A stretch of DNA of 64,000 nucleotides, from NCBI RefSeq assembly GCF_003265705.1, contig NW_020313157.1, forward strand, positions 2,587,570 to 2,651,569, read 5' to 3'. Shown in pieces: positions 31,701 through 40,590 of this stretch. The notes beneath the pieces are model-generated. The model worked only from the letters and a program-made list of their open reading frames with translations. It was not told where the DNA came from and searched no databases. A program made the position numbers and the translations under genes. The first letter of the stretch is position 1; each line of letters begins with the position of its first letter. This DNA is from Callorhinus ursinus. Taxonomy: Eukaryota > Chordata > Mammalia > Carnivora > Otariidae.

Positions 31701-32876
31701 TTTGGAGTCACTCACTGTCGTCCTCCATTTTGTTCTGGGTCTGTCTGCAGAGCAGACCGAGGCAGCAAACAGGGCCCCGAGAATCTGCACGCTACGTGCA
31801 ACTCATCCTCTGCCCGGGTCTCAGGCCTCGAGAGCTTGCCGTGAAGGCGGAGCCCCACCTGACACTTAGGGAGGTGGGGGTGTCTGCTGCCCCGCGGGGG
31901 CCAGAAAAGGCACTCTTGCCAGGCCTCTCCCTCACCAGCACTTGGCCTTGTGTCTGGCAGAGCCTGTCAAGCTGAGCTGTCAGCCAGAGTGAAGCAGGAG
32001 GTGTCTACCCGAGGGTCCCCCCTGGGCACAGCCCTCCCCACAGCTGGTAAGAACAGTGTCCTGGCTCCAGATTACATAGATGCTGCCCTGGGCCCAGTGT
32101 TAGCACCTGTTCCAGCAGTTACCACACTGACACTCCACCCCTCCTCTACACCATCCCAGGCTCCAGAGTGAGGGCACCCTGTCACCCCCATTTCCTCCCC
32201 ATGGTGGGAGGCAAGAGCCCTCGGGCCCTGGCCAACTGGGCTATCCAGGATCTGCAGTGACTTCTGCAGCCTACAGCTGGGGCTGCCCCAGGGCAAGACC
32301 TCACTGTAGGCCAGGGACCCTCACACTTTCATTCCTGGGGCTGGACCCTGACAGTGCTTTGGAGAAACAGATGGGAGAACATATTTTGGTATAACGAGGT
32401 CACGCAGGAACCAACAGCTGGGTGGGTCCCCTGGTCCCAGCAGCTCAAGACAAAGAGGCAGGAGCTGTGGTGACCACACAGACCCCAGGCCCACCTGGTT
32501 CTCTATCCCGCAGACTCCAACGGCTGGCCAGCCTCCCTGCAGGCCCTGAGCCTCCCTGAGCTGTCAGGAGCATTGGAGGATCGAGTCCAGGAAATGGGTG
32601 AGTCTCCAAGAGGGCAGCCAGTGGCCTCACCCCCAGCAGGGGCCAAAAGTGGGTGAACAGGGAGAGCCCCGCCTGGTTAGCTCCGACCCCTGGGTCAGCC
32701 CTGCCCTGGCCTACTACCCCCACCACCACGCAGTCCTAGGCACCCCCCCCCCCTTCTCACACTTGCAAAGCAGTAACTAACTGCTCCCGTCCTCAGGGCG
32801 AGTGCTATGCTCAGTGACCCAGAGCTTGGAGAAGCTGCAAGTGCTGAACGGGAAGGAGAACTGGCGGGAGCCTTAG
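4554..32876 (+). CDS. ANKS3: ANKS3, ankyrin repeat and SAM domain-containing protein 3 (complete, spliced)
   Basis: Coding exons: 4554-4720, 6892-7090, 7289-7410, 8608-8689, 19287-19422, 24316-24474, 26237-26374, 26895-27004, 27295-27471, 30301-30425, 30888-31029, 31437-31609, 31961-32046, 32514-32597, 32797-32876. Total 1,980 nt, 659 residues plus stop, close to the human 656; every junction is GT-AG and all phases agree. Residues about 33-220 are ankyrin repeats (WTPLMYASYIGHDTIVHLLL, TPLMLAS, TALFHCTSAGH, FTPLMEAAAAGHEIIVQYFL). A Ser/acidic linker follows. Residues about 427-490 are the SAM domain (LLEQIGCLKYLQVFEEQDVD, LKEIGI), and about 500-580 is a predicted coiled coil. ANKS3 is known as a scaffold that binds ANKS6, NEK-family kinases and BICC1 in the ciliary nephronophthisis network. 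The start is the first ATG of the spliced leader, since exon 1 has none. No frameshift or premature stop is seen, so this looks like a functional gene. Confidence 0.97.
6892..7090 (+). CDS. ANKS3: ANKS3 exon 3 (residues 56-122)
   Basis: Acceptor tttgtttag, donor gtgagg. Completes Arg56 and encodes two ankyrin units (GGWTPLMYASYIGHDTIVHL and GQTPLMLASSCGNESIAYFL). Confidence 0.95.
7289..7410 (+). CDS. ANKS3: ANKS3 exon 4 (residues 123-163)
   Basis: Acceptor cttaaag, donor gtgatt (weaker than consensus). Encodes the ankyrin unit QGAELEMRDIQGWTALFHCT and continues to LLDSGANANVR, with the last Arg codon split. Confidence 0.95.
7560..7735 (+). repeat. MIR element in ANKS3 intron 4
   Basis: Core phrases gagcctcattttctttatct, gaaaactggggccagcaata, tcatggggttgttggagga and gcctggcatagtgaatggc match the MIR core and 3' half. 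Rest of intron 4 (7411-8607) is unremarkable. Confidence 0.75.
8608..8689 (+). CDS. ANKS3: ANKS3 exon 5 (residues 163-190)
   Basis: Acceptor cttgcag, donor gtaagt. Encodes EPVYGFTPLMEAAAAGHEII and ends in QYFLNH. The downstream intron (8690-19286) is the largest in the gene. Confidence 0.95.
9413..10240 (+). repeat. LINE-1 ORF2 3' end and 3'UTR
   Basis: Sense L1: ggcaaaggatctgaatagac, atgcaaatcaaaactgctag, tggtgggagtgtaaaatgat, ggatgaaccttgaaagtatt. Many stops, so no functional reverse transcriptase. Confidence 0.85.
10300..10560 (-). repeat. LINE-1-like remnant
   Basis: Includes gaggttgaacatttaaaaat and attggccatttgtattta, the antisense of an old L1 segment. Confidence 0.45.
10580..10788 (+). 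repeat. CanSINE (diverged)
   Basis: Head gggcacctgggtggctcagt; older middle (gactcttggtttgctcagg) and AATAAATAAATAAATAAA tail. Flanks aaagaatttggg / aaaggatttggg suggest an aged target duplication. Confidence 0.85.
10905..10970. repeat. CT-rich microsatellite
   Basis: Runs of ccctc, cttc and tctc units in ANKS3 intron 5. Confidence 0.8.
11270..12000 (-). repeat. Probable old LINE-1 remnants
   Basis: Phrases such as tttatccattcgtctttt and gaggttgagcatcttttctt recall antisense old L1. Patchy and low-confidence. Confidence 0.35.
12073..12228 (-). repeat. Carnivore LINE-1 3' end
   Basis: Antisense of the carnivore L1 3' terminus: ataacacccagtgctcatca and ttagccaacatatagtacat. Confidence 0.7.
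12230..12429 (-). repeat. CanSINE
   Basis: Antisense, T-run then aagatttatttattttaag; head degraded (gaaccccaccaggcaccc). Confidence 0.85.
12479..12668 (-). repeat. CanSINE
   Basis: Antisense with an expanded (attt)n tail and an intact head ending cacccaggcgccct. Confidence 0.92.
12697..12897 (+). repeat. CanSINE with clear target duplication
   Basis: Sense copy with CT microsatellite. Flanked by attaggtagaact at 12684-12696 and 12898-12910. Confidence 0.94.
12966..13153 (-). repeat. CanSINE with 17-bp target duplication
   Basis: Antisense. Flanked by gaaaatcagagatttta at 12949-12965 and 13154-13170, a perfect duplication that implies a relatively recent insertion. Confidence 0.94.
13264..13318 (-). 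repeat. Internally deleted CanSINE (55 bp)
   Basis: Only the head end (actgagccacccaggcgc) and tail (ttaaagattttatttatt) remain. Perfect flanks gggcaacttgtattta at 13248-13263 and 13319-13334. Confidence 0.85.
14470..14790 (-). repeat. Possible old LINE-1 remnant
   Basis: Weak resemblance to antisense L1 3'UTR (taccgagatgtaaacac, tgttgtgaagtgatgaccac). Uncertain. The preceding 13335-14470 shows no clear element. Confidence 0.35.
14886..15085 (+). repeat. CanSINE
   Basis: Sense; A-tail followed by cagttttttc, the same ten bases that precede the head. Confidence 0.94.
15159..15345 (-). repeat. CanSINE
   Basis: Antisense, first of a direct pair, T-run to ccacccaggcgcccc. Confidence 0.92.
15346..15528 (-). 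repeat. CanSINE
   Basis: Antisense, directly abutting the previous copy: one inserted at the other's tail. Confidence 0.92.
16340..16710 (-). repeat. LINE-1 3'UTR interrupted by a CanSINE
   Basis: Antisense L1 3'UTR phrases: gagatacaattgacatataa, taaggtgtacaacataatga, then after the SINE caacacccatcacctctcat. Confidence 0.6.
16466..16661 (-). repeat. CanSINE inside the L1 remnant
   Basis: Antisense, intact from T-run to ccacccaggcgcccc; flanks accacaataagg / cccacagtaag resemble an aged duplication. Confidence 0.92.
16728..16924 (-). repeat. CanSINE with 14-bp target duplication
   Basis: Antisense; tttttaaagagctt occurs at 16714-16727 and 16925-16938. Confidence 0.93.
17298..17492 (-). repeat. 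CanSINE nested in Tigger1
   Basis: Antisense, T-run to ccacccaggcgcct. Confidence 0.9.
17588..17670 (-). repeat. Short-type CanSINE nested in Tigger1
   Basis: The shorter variant: aagtaagctctacgctgaac, gggcttgaactcatgaccct, gccagccaggtgcccc, lacking the GA-rich middle. ataaagt flanks on both sides. Confidence 0.8.
18246..18520. repeat. Old interspersed repeat, family not assigned
   Basis: Contains gggcttaaaacacagaaatt, tattttctcacagttctgga and ctctgtcttctcatgcc, a motif series I recognise from common mammalian repeats but cannot name with certainty. Confidence 0.45.
19287..19422 (+). CDS. ANKS3: ANKS3 exon 6 (residues 191-236)
   Basis: Acceptor tttcacag, donor gtacct. Encodes the last ankyrin unit (GVRVDTRDHSGATARMLAKQ) and the start of the linker (SPSLPKNLYRSP). 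Confidence 0.95.
20528..20731 (-). repeat. CanSINE
   Basis: Antisense with a (ga)n expansion at 20561-20584. Confidence 0.92.
21143..21337 (+). repeat. CanSINE with 12-bp target duplication
   Basis: Sense; ttttctctttag directly precedes the head and follows the A-tail. Confidence 0.94.
22092..22211 (-). repeat. Short-type CanSINE
   Basis: taagtcatctctgcgccgaa, gggctcggactcacaactcc, gccagccaggtgccct; no GA-rich middle. Confidence 0.82.
23172..23364 (-). repeat. CanSINE
   Basis: Antisense, T/A-rich tail to accccccaggcgcccc head. Remainder of intron 6 to 24315 has no recognised element. Confidence 0.92.
24316..24474 (+). CDS. ANKS3: ANKS3 exon 7 (residues 236-289)
   Basis: Acceptor cccacag, donor gtgagt. 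Encodes the acidic/Ser linker DKFEDLSSSDESCPVPQRQR and the basic CRKKGLSIHEGPRALARITA. Its last residues (KMQRPCC) differ from the human sequence as I remember it. Confidence 0.93.
26237..26374 (+). CDS. ANKS3: ANKS3 exon 8 (residues 289-335)
   Basis: Acceptor gtccacag, donor gtgtgt (a non-optimal donor). Encodes EQVPLPGYVTFNSSDENPLE and DVTSPINERDVESSSGSSR, a Ser-rich disordered linker that is well conserved. Confidence 0.93.
26655..26770. repeat. Probable old L2/MIR-like remnant
   Basis: ggccaggcactgctctagat and aacagtgaacaaaacggg recall a common old SINE/LINE2 segment in ANKS3 intron 8. Confidence 0.4.
26895..27004 (+). CDS. ANKS3: ANKS3 exon 9 (residues 335-371)
   Basis: Acceptor ttgtcag, donor gtgaag. 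Encodes EEHAFGTNLGVGRCSSSSEG and on to EASLESNE: a low-complexity linker with a four-Ser run. Confidence 0.93.
27295..27471 (+). CDS. ANKS3: ANKS3 exon 10 (residues 372-430)
   Basis: Acceptor gccacag, donor gtaagg. Begins DSDHACKSSVRKQTKSYMKT and ends HSGPQ just before the SAM domain. The middle (NRYSNSESQWPPSTGTSG) is the least conserved part against human and carries three to four extra residues. Confidence 0.93.
28200..30095 (+). repeat. Old LINE-1 ORF1-region remnant in ANKS3 intron 10
   Basis: Sense L1: gcttgaagggagcaagagag, cctaagattaacagctaatt, agaaaccatgggacctagag, caagaatgctatatccgagc, gtttgttgctagcagaccc. Shifted and stopped throughout. A CanSINE sits inside it. Confidence 0.7.
29117..29216 (+). 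repeat. Short-type CanSINE (old)
   Basis: aggggcacttggctggatcg, tgactcttgatcttggggtt, gtaagttcaagccccctgtt: a tRNA-like head with internal-promoter-like B box, diverged. Confidence 0.75.
30301..30425 (+). CDS. ANKS3: ANKS3 exon 11 (SAM domain, first half)
   Basis: Acceptor gccctccag, donor gtgagt. Encodes DLAALLEQIGCLKYLQVFEE and QDVDLRIFLTLTESDLKEIG, SAM helices 1-4. The exon lies about 200 bp downstream of an old L1 remnant. Confidence 0.96.
30888..31029 (+). CDS. ANKS3: ANKS3 exon 12 (SAM end and linker to coiled coil)
   Basis: Acceptor ccctgcag, donor gtaggt. Encodes LFGPKRKMTSAIARWHSSAR (end of SAM helix 5) and DALELAYADRLEAEMQELAI, the start of the heptad region. Residues 472-519. Confidence 0.96.
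31437..31609 (+). CDS. ANKS3: ANKS3 exon 13 (coiled coil)
   Basis: Acceptor cacggcag, donor gtgagt. Residues 520-577 are Glu/Leu/Arg-rich (CEEVEAMRGQVSQEQGLRAV and QETWALARDAALILDQL), consistent with a continuous coiled coil. Confidence 0.94.
31961..32046 (+). CDS. ANKS3: ANKS3 exon 14 (residues 577-606)
   Basis: Acceptor tctggcag, donor gtaaga. Encodes ACQAELSARVKQEVSTRGSP and on to LPTA. Confidence 0.93.
32514..32597 (+). CDS. ANKS3: ANKS3 exon 15 (residues 606-634)
   Basis: Acceptor tcccgcag, donor gtgagt. Encodes DSNGWPASLQALSLPELSGA and EDRVQEM. Confidence 0.93.
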
Positions 32877-32888
32877 CTGGGAGGGACG
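32797..32888 (+). CDS. ANKS3: ANKS3 exon 16 (stop codon at 32874-32876)
   Basis: Acceptor gtcctcag. Encodes the conserved C-terminus (VTQSLEKLQVLNGKENWREP) and a TAG. The exon continues 12 nt past the stop to a good donor (GACG|GTGAGT). A 3'UTR intron this close to the stop should not trigger nonsense-mediated decay. Confidence 0.93.
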
Positions 32889-32981
32889 GTGAGTGTCCGC
32901 CAGCCCAGGTGCCGGGCTGGGAGAGCAGGGCGCCCTGGGCAGCAGTGAGCTCTCCCTTCAGTCTTCCCTTTCCCTTCTCAG

Positions 32982-33303
32982 AATCCGACGTTGGGTGACT
33001 GATCCACCCTGAAGCTGTGTGCCTGGAAGACAGGAGCGCGGAGAGCAAGCGGCTGCAGCGGGCCAGAGGATCAGGCCCCCGGAGCAGCAAGCAGGACAGG
33101 GCTGGAGCCGGGGCGAGGAGCGAGGCCCACACCAAGGCAGGACGAGGGCCTCTAGGCCAGAACCTGGGGGTGAGGCCCAGAGCGGGCAGGGCCACGGGGA
33201 GAGAGCGGGTCCCCGTACACCGCAGGTGCCACACGGAGAGGACTGGGCACTTGGGCAGCGTATGTCATTGGCTGGAAAATAAAATGTAAGCTCTGCTGGT
33301 AAG
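32982..33303 (+). other. ANKS3: ANKS3 exon 17 (3' untranslated)
   Basis: Acceptor cttctcag ends at 32981. The exon carries the AATAAA at 33278-33283, and cleavage is expected within about 20 nt after it. The exact 3' end is inferred. Confidence 0.75.
33278..33283 (+). terminator. ANKS3: ANKS3 polyadenylation signal
   Basis: Canonical AATAAA about 400 nt after the stop codon, followed at about 33295 by a short GT-rich stretch (gctctgctggt). Confidence 0.8.
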
Positions 33304-33574
33304 GGGCTCCGTTCTGGTCCCACCACATGCAGTGCTGGCTGACAAACCAAAGCCAGGGGCAGGGCAGGCCGAGACCCCCACTTCACTAAACCCACTGGGA
33401 CCCAGGCCCCCTCAGGACAGAGACCACTGCGTGCAGAGCAGGGCAGACCGCCTGACCCCCTCCTGCGCTGCCGTCCCCTGCATCGAGGGCTGCCTTTGCC
33501 CCGAGCCCCATCGAGTCTACAGAAGCAATCTGAAGAGTGATGCACACCCCCAAGCCCCAAGGAAGTAAGAGAGG

Positions 33575-34702
33575 AACAAGGTACAGGTATTTTATTTACA
33601 GAATGAAGTGCCTATGCCCACACGTGCTGGCCACTTCATCGAGGCTCTAAGGTGGAACAAACACTCAGGCTGGGCCGGAGCACAGCTTTCCTTACCAGGC
33701 CAATCAGGTGCTATGGAAACTTTGTTAGCTTCATTGAGGAGTCCTTCCGGACATAAGGCCAGTGGTGACCTTCCCGTCTGTGGTGGCTCTGTGGTTGTCA
33801 TTCTGCACACTCGGCCTGCTTCCACACCATGTCCTGAAGCTGCCTGCAGCCTGTGCTGGGAATGCAGAAAGGGAGGCTTGCAAAGCAAAGCAAAGAGCAG
33901 TGAGCTCAGCCCCCGTGTGGCCAGAAGCCCTGAACCAGGCTTGGGGCCCAGAGAGGCCTGAAGCCGGCAGTCCCACAACAACCACAGGGAGGCAGACACC
34001 ACCTCCCCTTGGGACAGGAGGCCTGTATCAGCTCCACACTGAATGGAGCCCCAGCACTCTTGCACGTGGCTCCCGCCCTTAAGTCCCTGGGTAGTGGGAA
34101 AAACCCCACCACCACCACCCCCCGCCCGGTGCACCCAGCCCCAGGCCTGTGGCTGGGACCAGAGAACACAGAGCAGCTGAGAATGGACTTTCCTGTCCTT
34201 TCTTTTTCAACAGCTCCAGCTCGGCCTCATGGCCCCAACTAACCTTAGGGACCAAGCCCCAGTGGGGTAAAGGGGCTTCAAAGCCTCATTCCCAGTTCAC
34301 ACACCATAGAAAAAATTGAGGCTAACCACCACCAAAAGTGAGCCAGCTCTTCTCTCAGCCCTGGGGCCGGCTGGTGACAGGACTCAAGGCATGCTCCACA
34401 AGAATAAAACTGACTTCTCGATGGTCTTTGTGTGTCTACCTACCTACCTGAATGAATGGGGGATACCTCCACCCACCCAAGTCGCATGTGGAGAGTTTGC
34501 ATCTTGGGGTAGGAGAAAATGTCCTGAGCCTGGAAAGCCAGGCCACCTACTGAGCAGGGTGGGCTCCCAGTAACCCAGCCACCACCCAGTAGCTGCTCAG
34601 GGTAGCGGAGAGGAGTTGTGAACACACACAGGAGGAGATAGTCTCCTAGGAGTTCAGGGCACAGAACCAGGGGAGGGTAAGAGACATGCCGCACAGACAA
34701 CC
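33575..34702 (-). other. NUDT16L1: NUDT16L1 3' untranslated region
   Basis: About 1.1 kb from the stop codon to the AATAAA at 33596-33591 (minus strand). No open frame of note and no recognisable transposon. The 3' end is inferred from the signal. Confidence 0.7.
33591..33596 (-). terminator. NUDT16L1: NUDT16L1 polyadenylation signal
   Basis: AATAAA on the minus strand (TTTATT on plus). It lies about 310 bp from the convergent ANKS3 signal, so the two genes end tail-to-tail with almost no spacer. Confidence 0.75.
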
Positions 34703-36141
<1,439 letters not shown>

Positions 36142-36499
36142 CTTGACACTGCCCCGCCGCGGCAGGGGCACCGCTCCTTAAGTGCATGCGCGGGCCCGCC
36201 CCCGCCAGGCCCGGCCAATCCGAGGGCGGGCTCGCTCTTAGGTCCGCCCCTCCACCAATTGCCGACGCCCATCGGGGCCGAGCCCTTCCCGGCGCTCCGT
36301 CGCGTCGTTGAGGCGCAGAAGGGGCGTGTGCAAAAGGAGGGGCTGCGCGCGCCCCCGCCCACGGCCCTCGAGAACCAGGACGCCCAGGAGGCACCGCGCC
36401 CGGGCTGAGCTCTCCCGAACGAGCGGGGCCTCGGGGCCCTCGGGCGGGCGCTGCTTCCGGGCTGGGGGCTCCCGACTGCCCGCAACGAGTCCTATGCCT

Positions 36500-38800
36500 T
36501 CCCCCAGTGCCTCCCTGGGAGCGCCGCCCCGCAGGCTTCACATTACCAGCCCCCGCCTCGCTCCCCGGCCGGCGCCTCCCCCAGGAGGGCTCCGCGGAGC
36601 CCCGCACCGGAGGTTACGACCCTTCCCTGCACACGCGCCAGCCAAGCACTCCCATCTAAGGTCACTGACGGTCAGTCCGACTCCAGAAGAGCAAGGAAAG
36701 CAGGGCCCGGCAGAGCTCCGGCTGTCCCCACAGTCCGTGTCCACGCACAACCCCTGGGGCTCCTAGACCCATCGTGCTGGGGGAGGAAGTACCTTAAATC
36801 CGAGCCCAGCATCCCAAGTATCCTCCCAGTCAGACACAATGCCAGGTTCGGGGGGAGGAAATGGGGTCTCCATTTACCAAGGAGAAACTTGGGACACAGA
36901 GGAACAGGACTTGCCTGAAGGGCGCCCAGCAGTTGGTGCCAGAGCCAGGATCCCACCCTAGATTCCCACCATGTCTCCTCCCGTGTCCTCAACAGAAGAC
37001 CTCCCAACTTTCACAAAGGGGGCCTGAAGTACTTACCCCGTGTCTGCGGGAGAAGCAAGTCGCTGGGGCTCGGGAACACGGGAAGCAAGTGTCCAAGAGG
37101 GAGCCCTGGGGCTCCTTGGAATCCTGCAATGGGGCCACTCACTCCACTGGTTGGCCCAAACTCCATTCCCCTCCCACAGTGGGCACGGATTTAATGAGTG
37201 AAGGAACTGCCACCTGCACTCACAGGATGGGCGCCCCAGCCACAGCCTCGGAGAACTGCATGCAGTGAGCGAGGGCAAGCGCTGTGGCAGAGAAGGCTGC
37301 CCTGAGCAGGGCTGAGGAGAGGAGAGCAGGGGCAGAGGGCGGGCAAGGGGTTGGTAGGACCCACTAGACACTCGTTCACACAGTGAGTCTGTGCCGGTAC
37401 TCTCAGAAATGGGGAATAAGGATCCAAAGAGGCAGGCTCTGTCCCTAGCCATGGCCTCTCCCGGGGTCAGGACTCAGAAGGGGCAACCACAACTGGCAGG
37501 GAGGAGCCAGATTCCAGGGCAAGCAACCGTGTCTGAAGAGAGGTCAGCGAGGGGAAGGGCCCATCCTGAAACAACCACATCTCCAGGCCACAGGCGGCCA
37601 CGTCTCCATGACCCAAACCCAGGGCTGGGGGAAGGGGGAAGTAAGGGGGCACAGAGGAAAGGTACCCCATGCCCCCAACCCCTCCCTGACACAAGATGTT
37701 AACACAATTTCTGGTCCGTTGGCAAAAGAGGGAGATCCAGCGCAGCCCATGCAAGAACTCGTCTGACATGGAACACCTTTCCACCCACCCTGGGACCATG
37801 CCAGACCCAAACATGACAGCCGCTGCAGGGCTGAGGGTGGTAGGCCTGCCCCGGGGCATGCTAGCTGAGAACAATGCTCTCACCAGTAAGCACTGAGTCA
37901 GAGGGGACCTGAGGAGGCAGAGTGGGGCCAGTGCTGCCTGGGAGCTCTGGGGCACTAGAGCCTTTCCCTACTGGGAGGCCGCCTGCAGGGCAGGGAAGCC
38001 AGCAACCAAACCTGGCCCTCTAATCCATTCCACACGACAGCTGTGGAGAGTTGCTGCCCTGTGTAAAAACCTCTGACTGTTCTCAGAATAAAACTGTCCC
38101 TACAAGGTCCTGAGGCATCTGCACCCCACCAACACTCCTCGATTCTGGCGCTCCAGCAACGGGAGCCACTAGGGCTTCTTTCTGCTCAGGGGTCATACCA
38201 GACTCACTCTGGCCCCAGGGCTTTTGTCGGCACCAGCAGGGCTCAGCTGAAACGCCCTTCAGAGAGGCCCGCCTCCGCCACAGGTTAAATCAAGTACTCC
38301 ATGCAGCTCCACCTTGTCACCAGCGACTCTTCCAACAGTCACCCAACCTGGGAAGATTCGGATTACTTGCACAGTGTCCCAGTGCCTAGAACACAAACTC
38401 CCGGGGCTGGGGCCATGCGGGTCTGGGCCCCCTCCAGCCCCAGCACGGTAGGTGCTCAGTAAATATCTGAGGGAGCGATTGGCAGTGAAGACGGGGATTG
38501 CTCCGCCGCTCAGAAGACGAGCCCCGTCCCCAGAGTCCACTTCACTCCAACCCAGAATCTGCACGACGGCCACAGTTGTAACAAACAGCAGCTTGCGCAC
38601 CTCACGTACCGCCTCACGTACCGCCTCACGTACCACCTCATGCGCTCTCGCCCTCTTGGAAGTCACGTGCCACTGACAACTCGCGCACACGGACGTGCTC
38701 ACGCTGCGGTGGCGGCGGCCAGAGCTGCCCGGAGCCGCTCCGCCGTCCTGCCTCCAGAACAAGCAGCAGCTGAAGTCCCTCGGTGCAATGCGCAGAGGAA
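36500..38800. other. NUDT16L1-MGRN1 intergenic stretch
   Basis: Moderately GC-rich and without coding signal. It holds a L2/MIR-like 3' fragment at about 38380-38475 (cacggtaggtgctcagtaaa) and the 12-bp tandem repeat at 38601-38640. Nothing else recognised. Confidence 0.6.
38601..38640. repeat. 12-bp tandem repeat, about 3.3 copies
   Basis: Unit ctcacgtaccgc; the last copy carries one substitution (accacc). Each unit holds a CACGTA core. Confidence 0.85.
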
Positions 38801-38809
38801 GGAGCGGAC

Positions 38810-40477
38810 AAGATATTGCTGCATGATTTTATTACTATAAATATACAGTAAAAACGAACAGAAACTAGCCAATCAGAGTACATCAAATGATAGCACATGT
38901 AAGTCCAAGACAGGCCAGTCTGCATCCTGGCCTTCAAACAGAGCACTGGCACCAATACCAAGGGCCTGTCGCCGGGGTTGGCAGTTCGGGAGCAGAAAGG
39001 GGAGGGAGGGAAGGAGGGAGGCAGCCAGGCTGTGTGCGCGCTGGCATTCGCCCAGGCTTGAGCGCACAGCAGGCAGCAGGGGAGAGCAGGGGAGGGCCAG
39101 GGAGGGCCGTGGAGGGCAGGGAGTCAAGTGGCTGGGAAAAGATGGCCTGCGCATGGCCAAGAGCTATGTCTAGGGCAGCGCTCTGTTCACAGGCTCAACT
39201 GGAGAGAAGACGAGTCCTCTACTGCTGGATTCTCTCCTGAGCATCCTGTGGGGCGAGCCACAGGGAGAGTGCCGGGGCGGGGGCCAGGGCTTTGCACACA
39301 CAGGCCAGCTGCCCCAGAACCGTCCTTCCCAGGGCAGCCCCTCAGAAAGTGCGCTGCGCTGCACCCCCCACCCCAGACCAAGACAGTGTTCCCACCTCGG
39401 GGAGCTGCACAGACCCAACCACCTGGCTCAAGGTCCCTGCTGGGCAGCTGTCACCCTGGGCCACCAGGGCTGGATGCCCCCTTTGCCTTGCTGTTGCCCA
39501 GAAAGTTTTGCTTTAAAAAAAAAAAAGACGAGGTCACCTTAGATGGGATCTGCCATGTGCGTCCCCCAGGCAGTCCACTACAGGGACCCCAGACAGAACA
39601 AGTCAAAGAGAAACCAAGGGACACTTCAGTGGCCAAGAGGGAGCAGGGAAGCTGCTCAGATCCCTCCCTGGGGCAAGTGGGCAGCAGCTAGCCCAGCAGA
39701 AGCCCCTGCACCTGCAGGGACCTGCCATGTGAGCAAAGCCGCTTCAGAGAAGGCGCAGGGCCGAGAGAGGGGCCACAGGTCTCTGTCTGCTGCCTCTGCC
39801 CCTGCGGCAGACCCAGCCCCCAGCCCCCAGGGGGAGGGGGAGCTGTGGGAGGCAATCCGCCTCCCCCCCCACACTCCGCCGGACTGGACCAGGAAGGGGA
39901 AGCAGCAGCAGAGGGTGCGAGCAGCAAGAGCTGGGCTGCCAAGGACACAGGCGCACATGGGGCAGGGGACAGGCACTGTTTCCTTCACTGACCATGACTC
40001 AGTCCCCACTTCCTTTCCTCCTCGGCCAACAAGGTCCCTATAACATCTCCTGTGAAGATACCACCTCACCCACCAACACACTTTTCTTCAGAGAATTTGT
40101 GAGTTCTTGGGATGTCAAGTCCCCAGTAGCTAGGATGCTGCAAGAAGCTGGTCCAGGCTGCACAGGGGTGGTCAGGCCCCAGTCCCAGCCACTTAGCCAA
40201 TGGGGCGTTTGGGGGAAACCCCAGAGCTGAGAGCCCAGAACAGAAAGCTGCCGTCCTTCATCTTGTACCATTTACAAATACATCAACTGTAGAAAAAGGA
40301 ATTTGTCAGAGGAGACAGTCCACTGTGCTCTTCAATCAAGGGTCGTGTGGCCCCTCAGAACCAGTGGCCACGCAGAGCGTGCAAGACAGGAGAGGCCAGG
40401 GGTCACGCTGGAATCCGGTGGCCCCTCAGCAAAGTCTGGGGAGCTAAGGGCTCCATGCTGCCAGCCTGGCCAGGCTC
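38810..40477 (-). other. MGRN1: MGRN1 3' untranslated region
   Basis: About 1.67 kb from the stop to the AATAAA at 38833-38828 (minus). Contains purine-rich low complexity (38996-39122) and no recognised transposon. Confidence 0.65.
38828..38833 (-). terminator. MGRN1: MGRN1 polyadenylation signal
   Basis: AATAAA on the minus strand in an AT-rich pocket of GC-rich DNA, the only good signal downstream of the terminal exon before NUDT16L1. Confidence 0.65.
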
Positions 40478-40590
40478 TCAGAGTGGGGTCAGCTCAGTGG
40501 CCCCAGGGTCAGGACTGGGGCCACCGAGCACAGGCCAGGGCGGGCCAGTGGTACGGAGGCTGTGGGGCGTCTCCATGGAGGTGGACCATC
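40478..40590 (-). CDS. MGRN1: MGRN1 terminal coding exon (alternative C-terminus)
   Basis: Acceptor cctgcccgcag, stop TGA at 40480-40478. It joins in phase and encodes WSTSMETPHSLRTTGPPWPV and LGGPSPDPGATELTPL. This resembles the longer human isoform tail ending LTPL. The other human tail (GPDSCSVGIDE) was not found in the window. Confidence 0.8.

Noticed and set aside
38601..38640. Regular 12-bp repeats considered as a CRISPR array
   Set aside because: The units are contiguous without spacers and the host is a mammal; it is an ordinary minisatellite.
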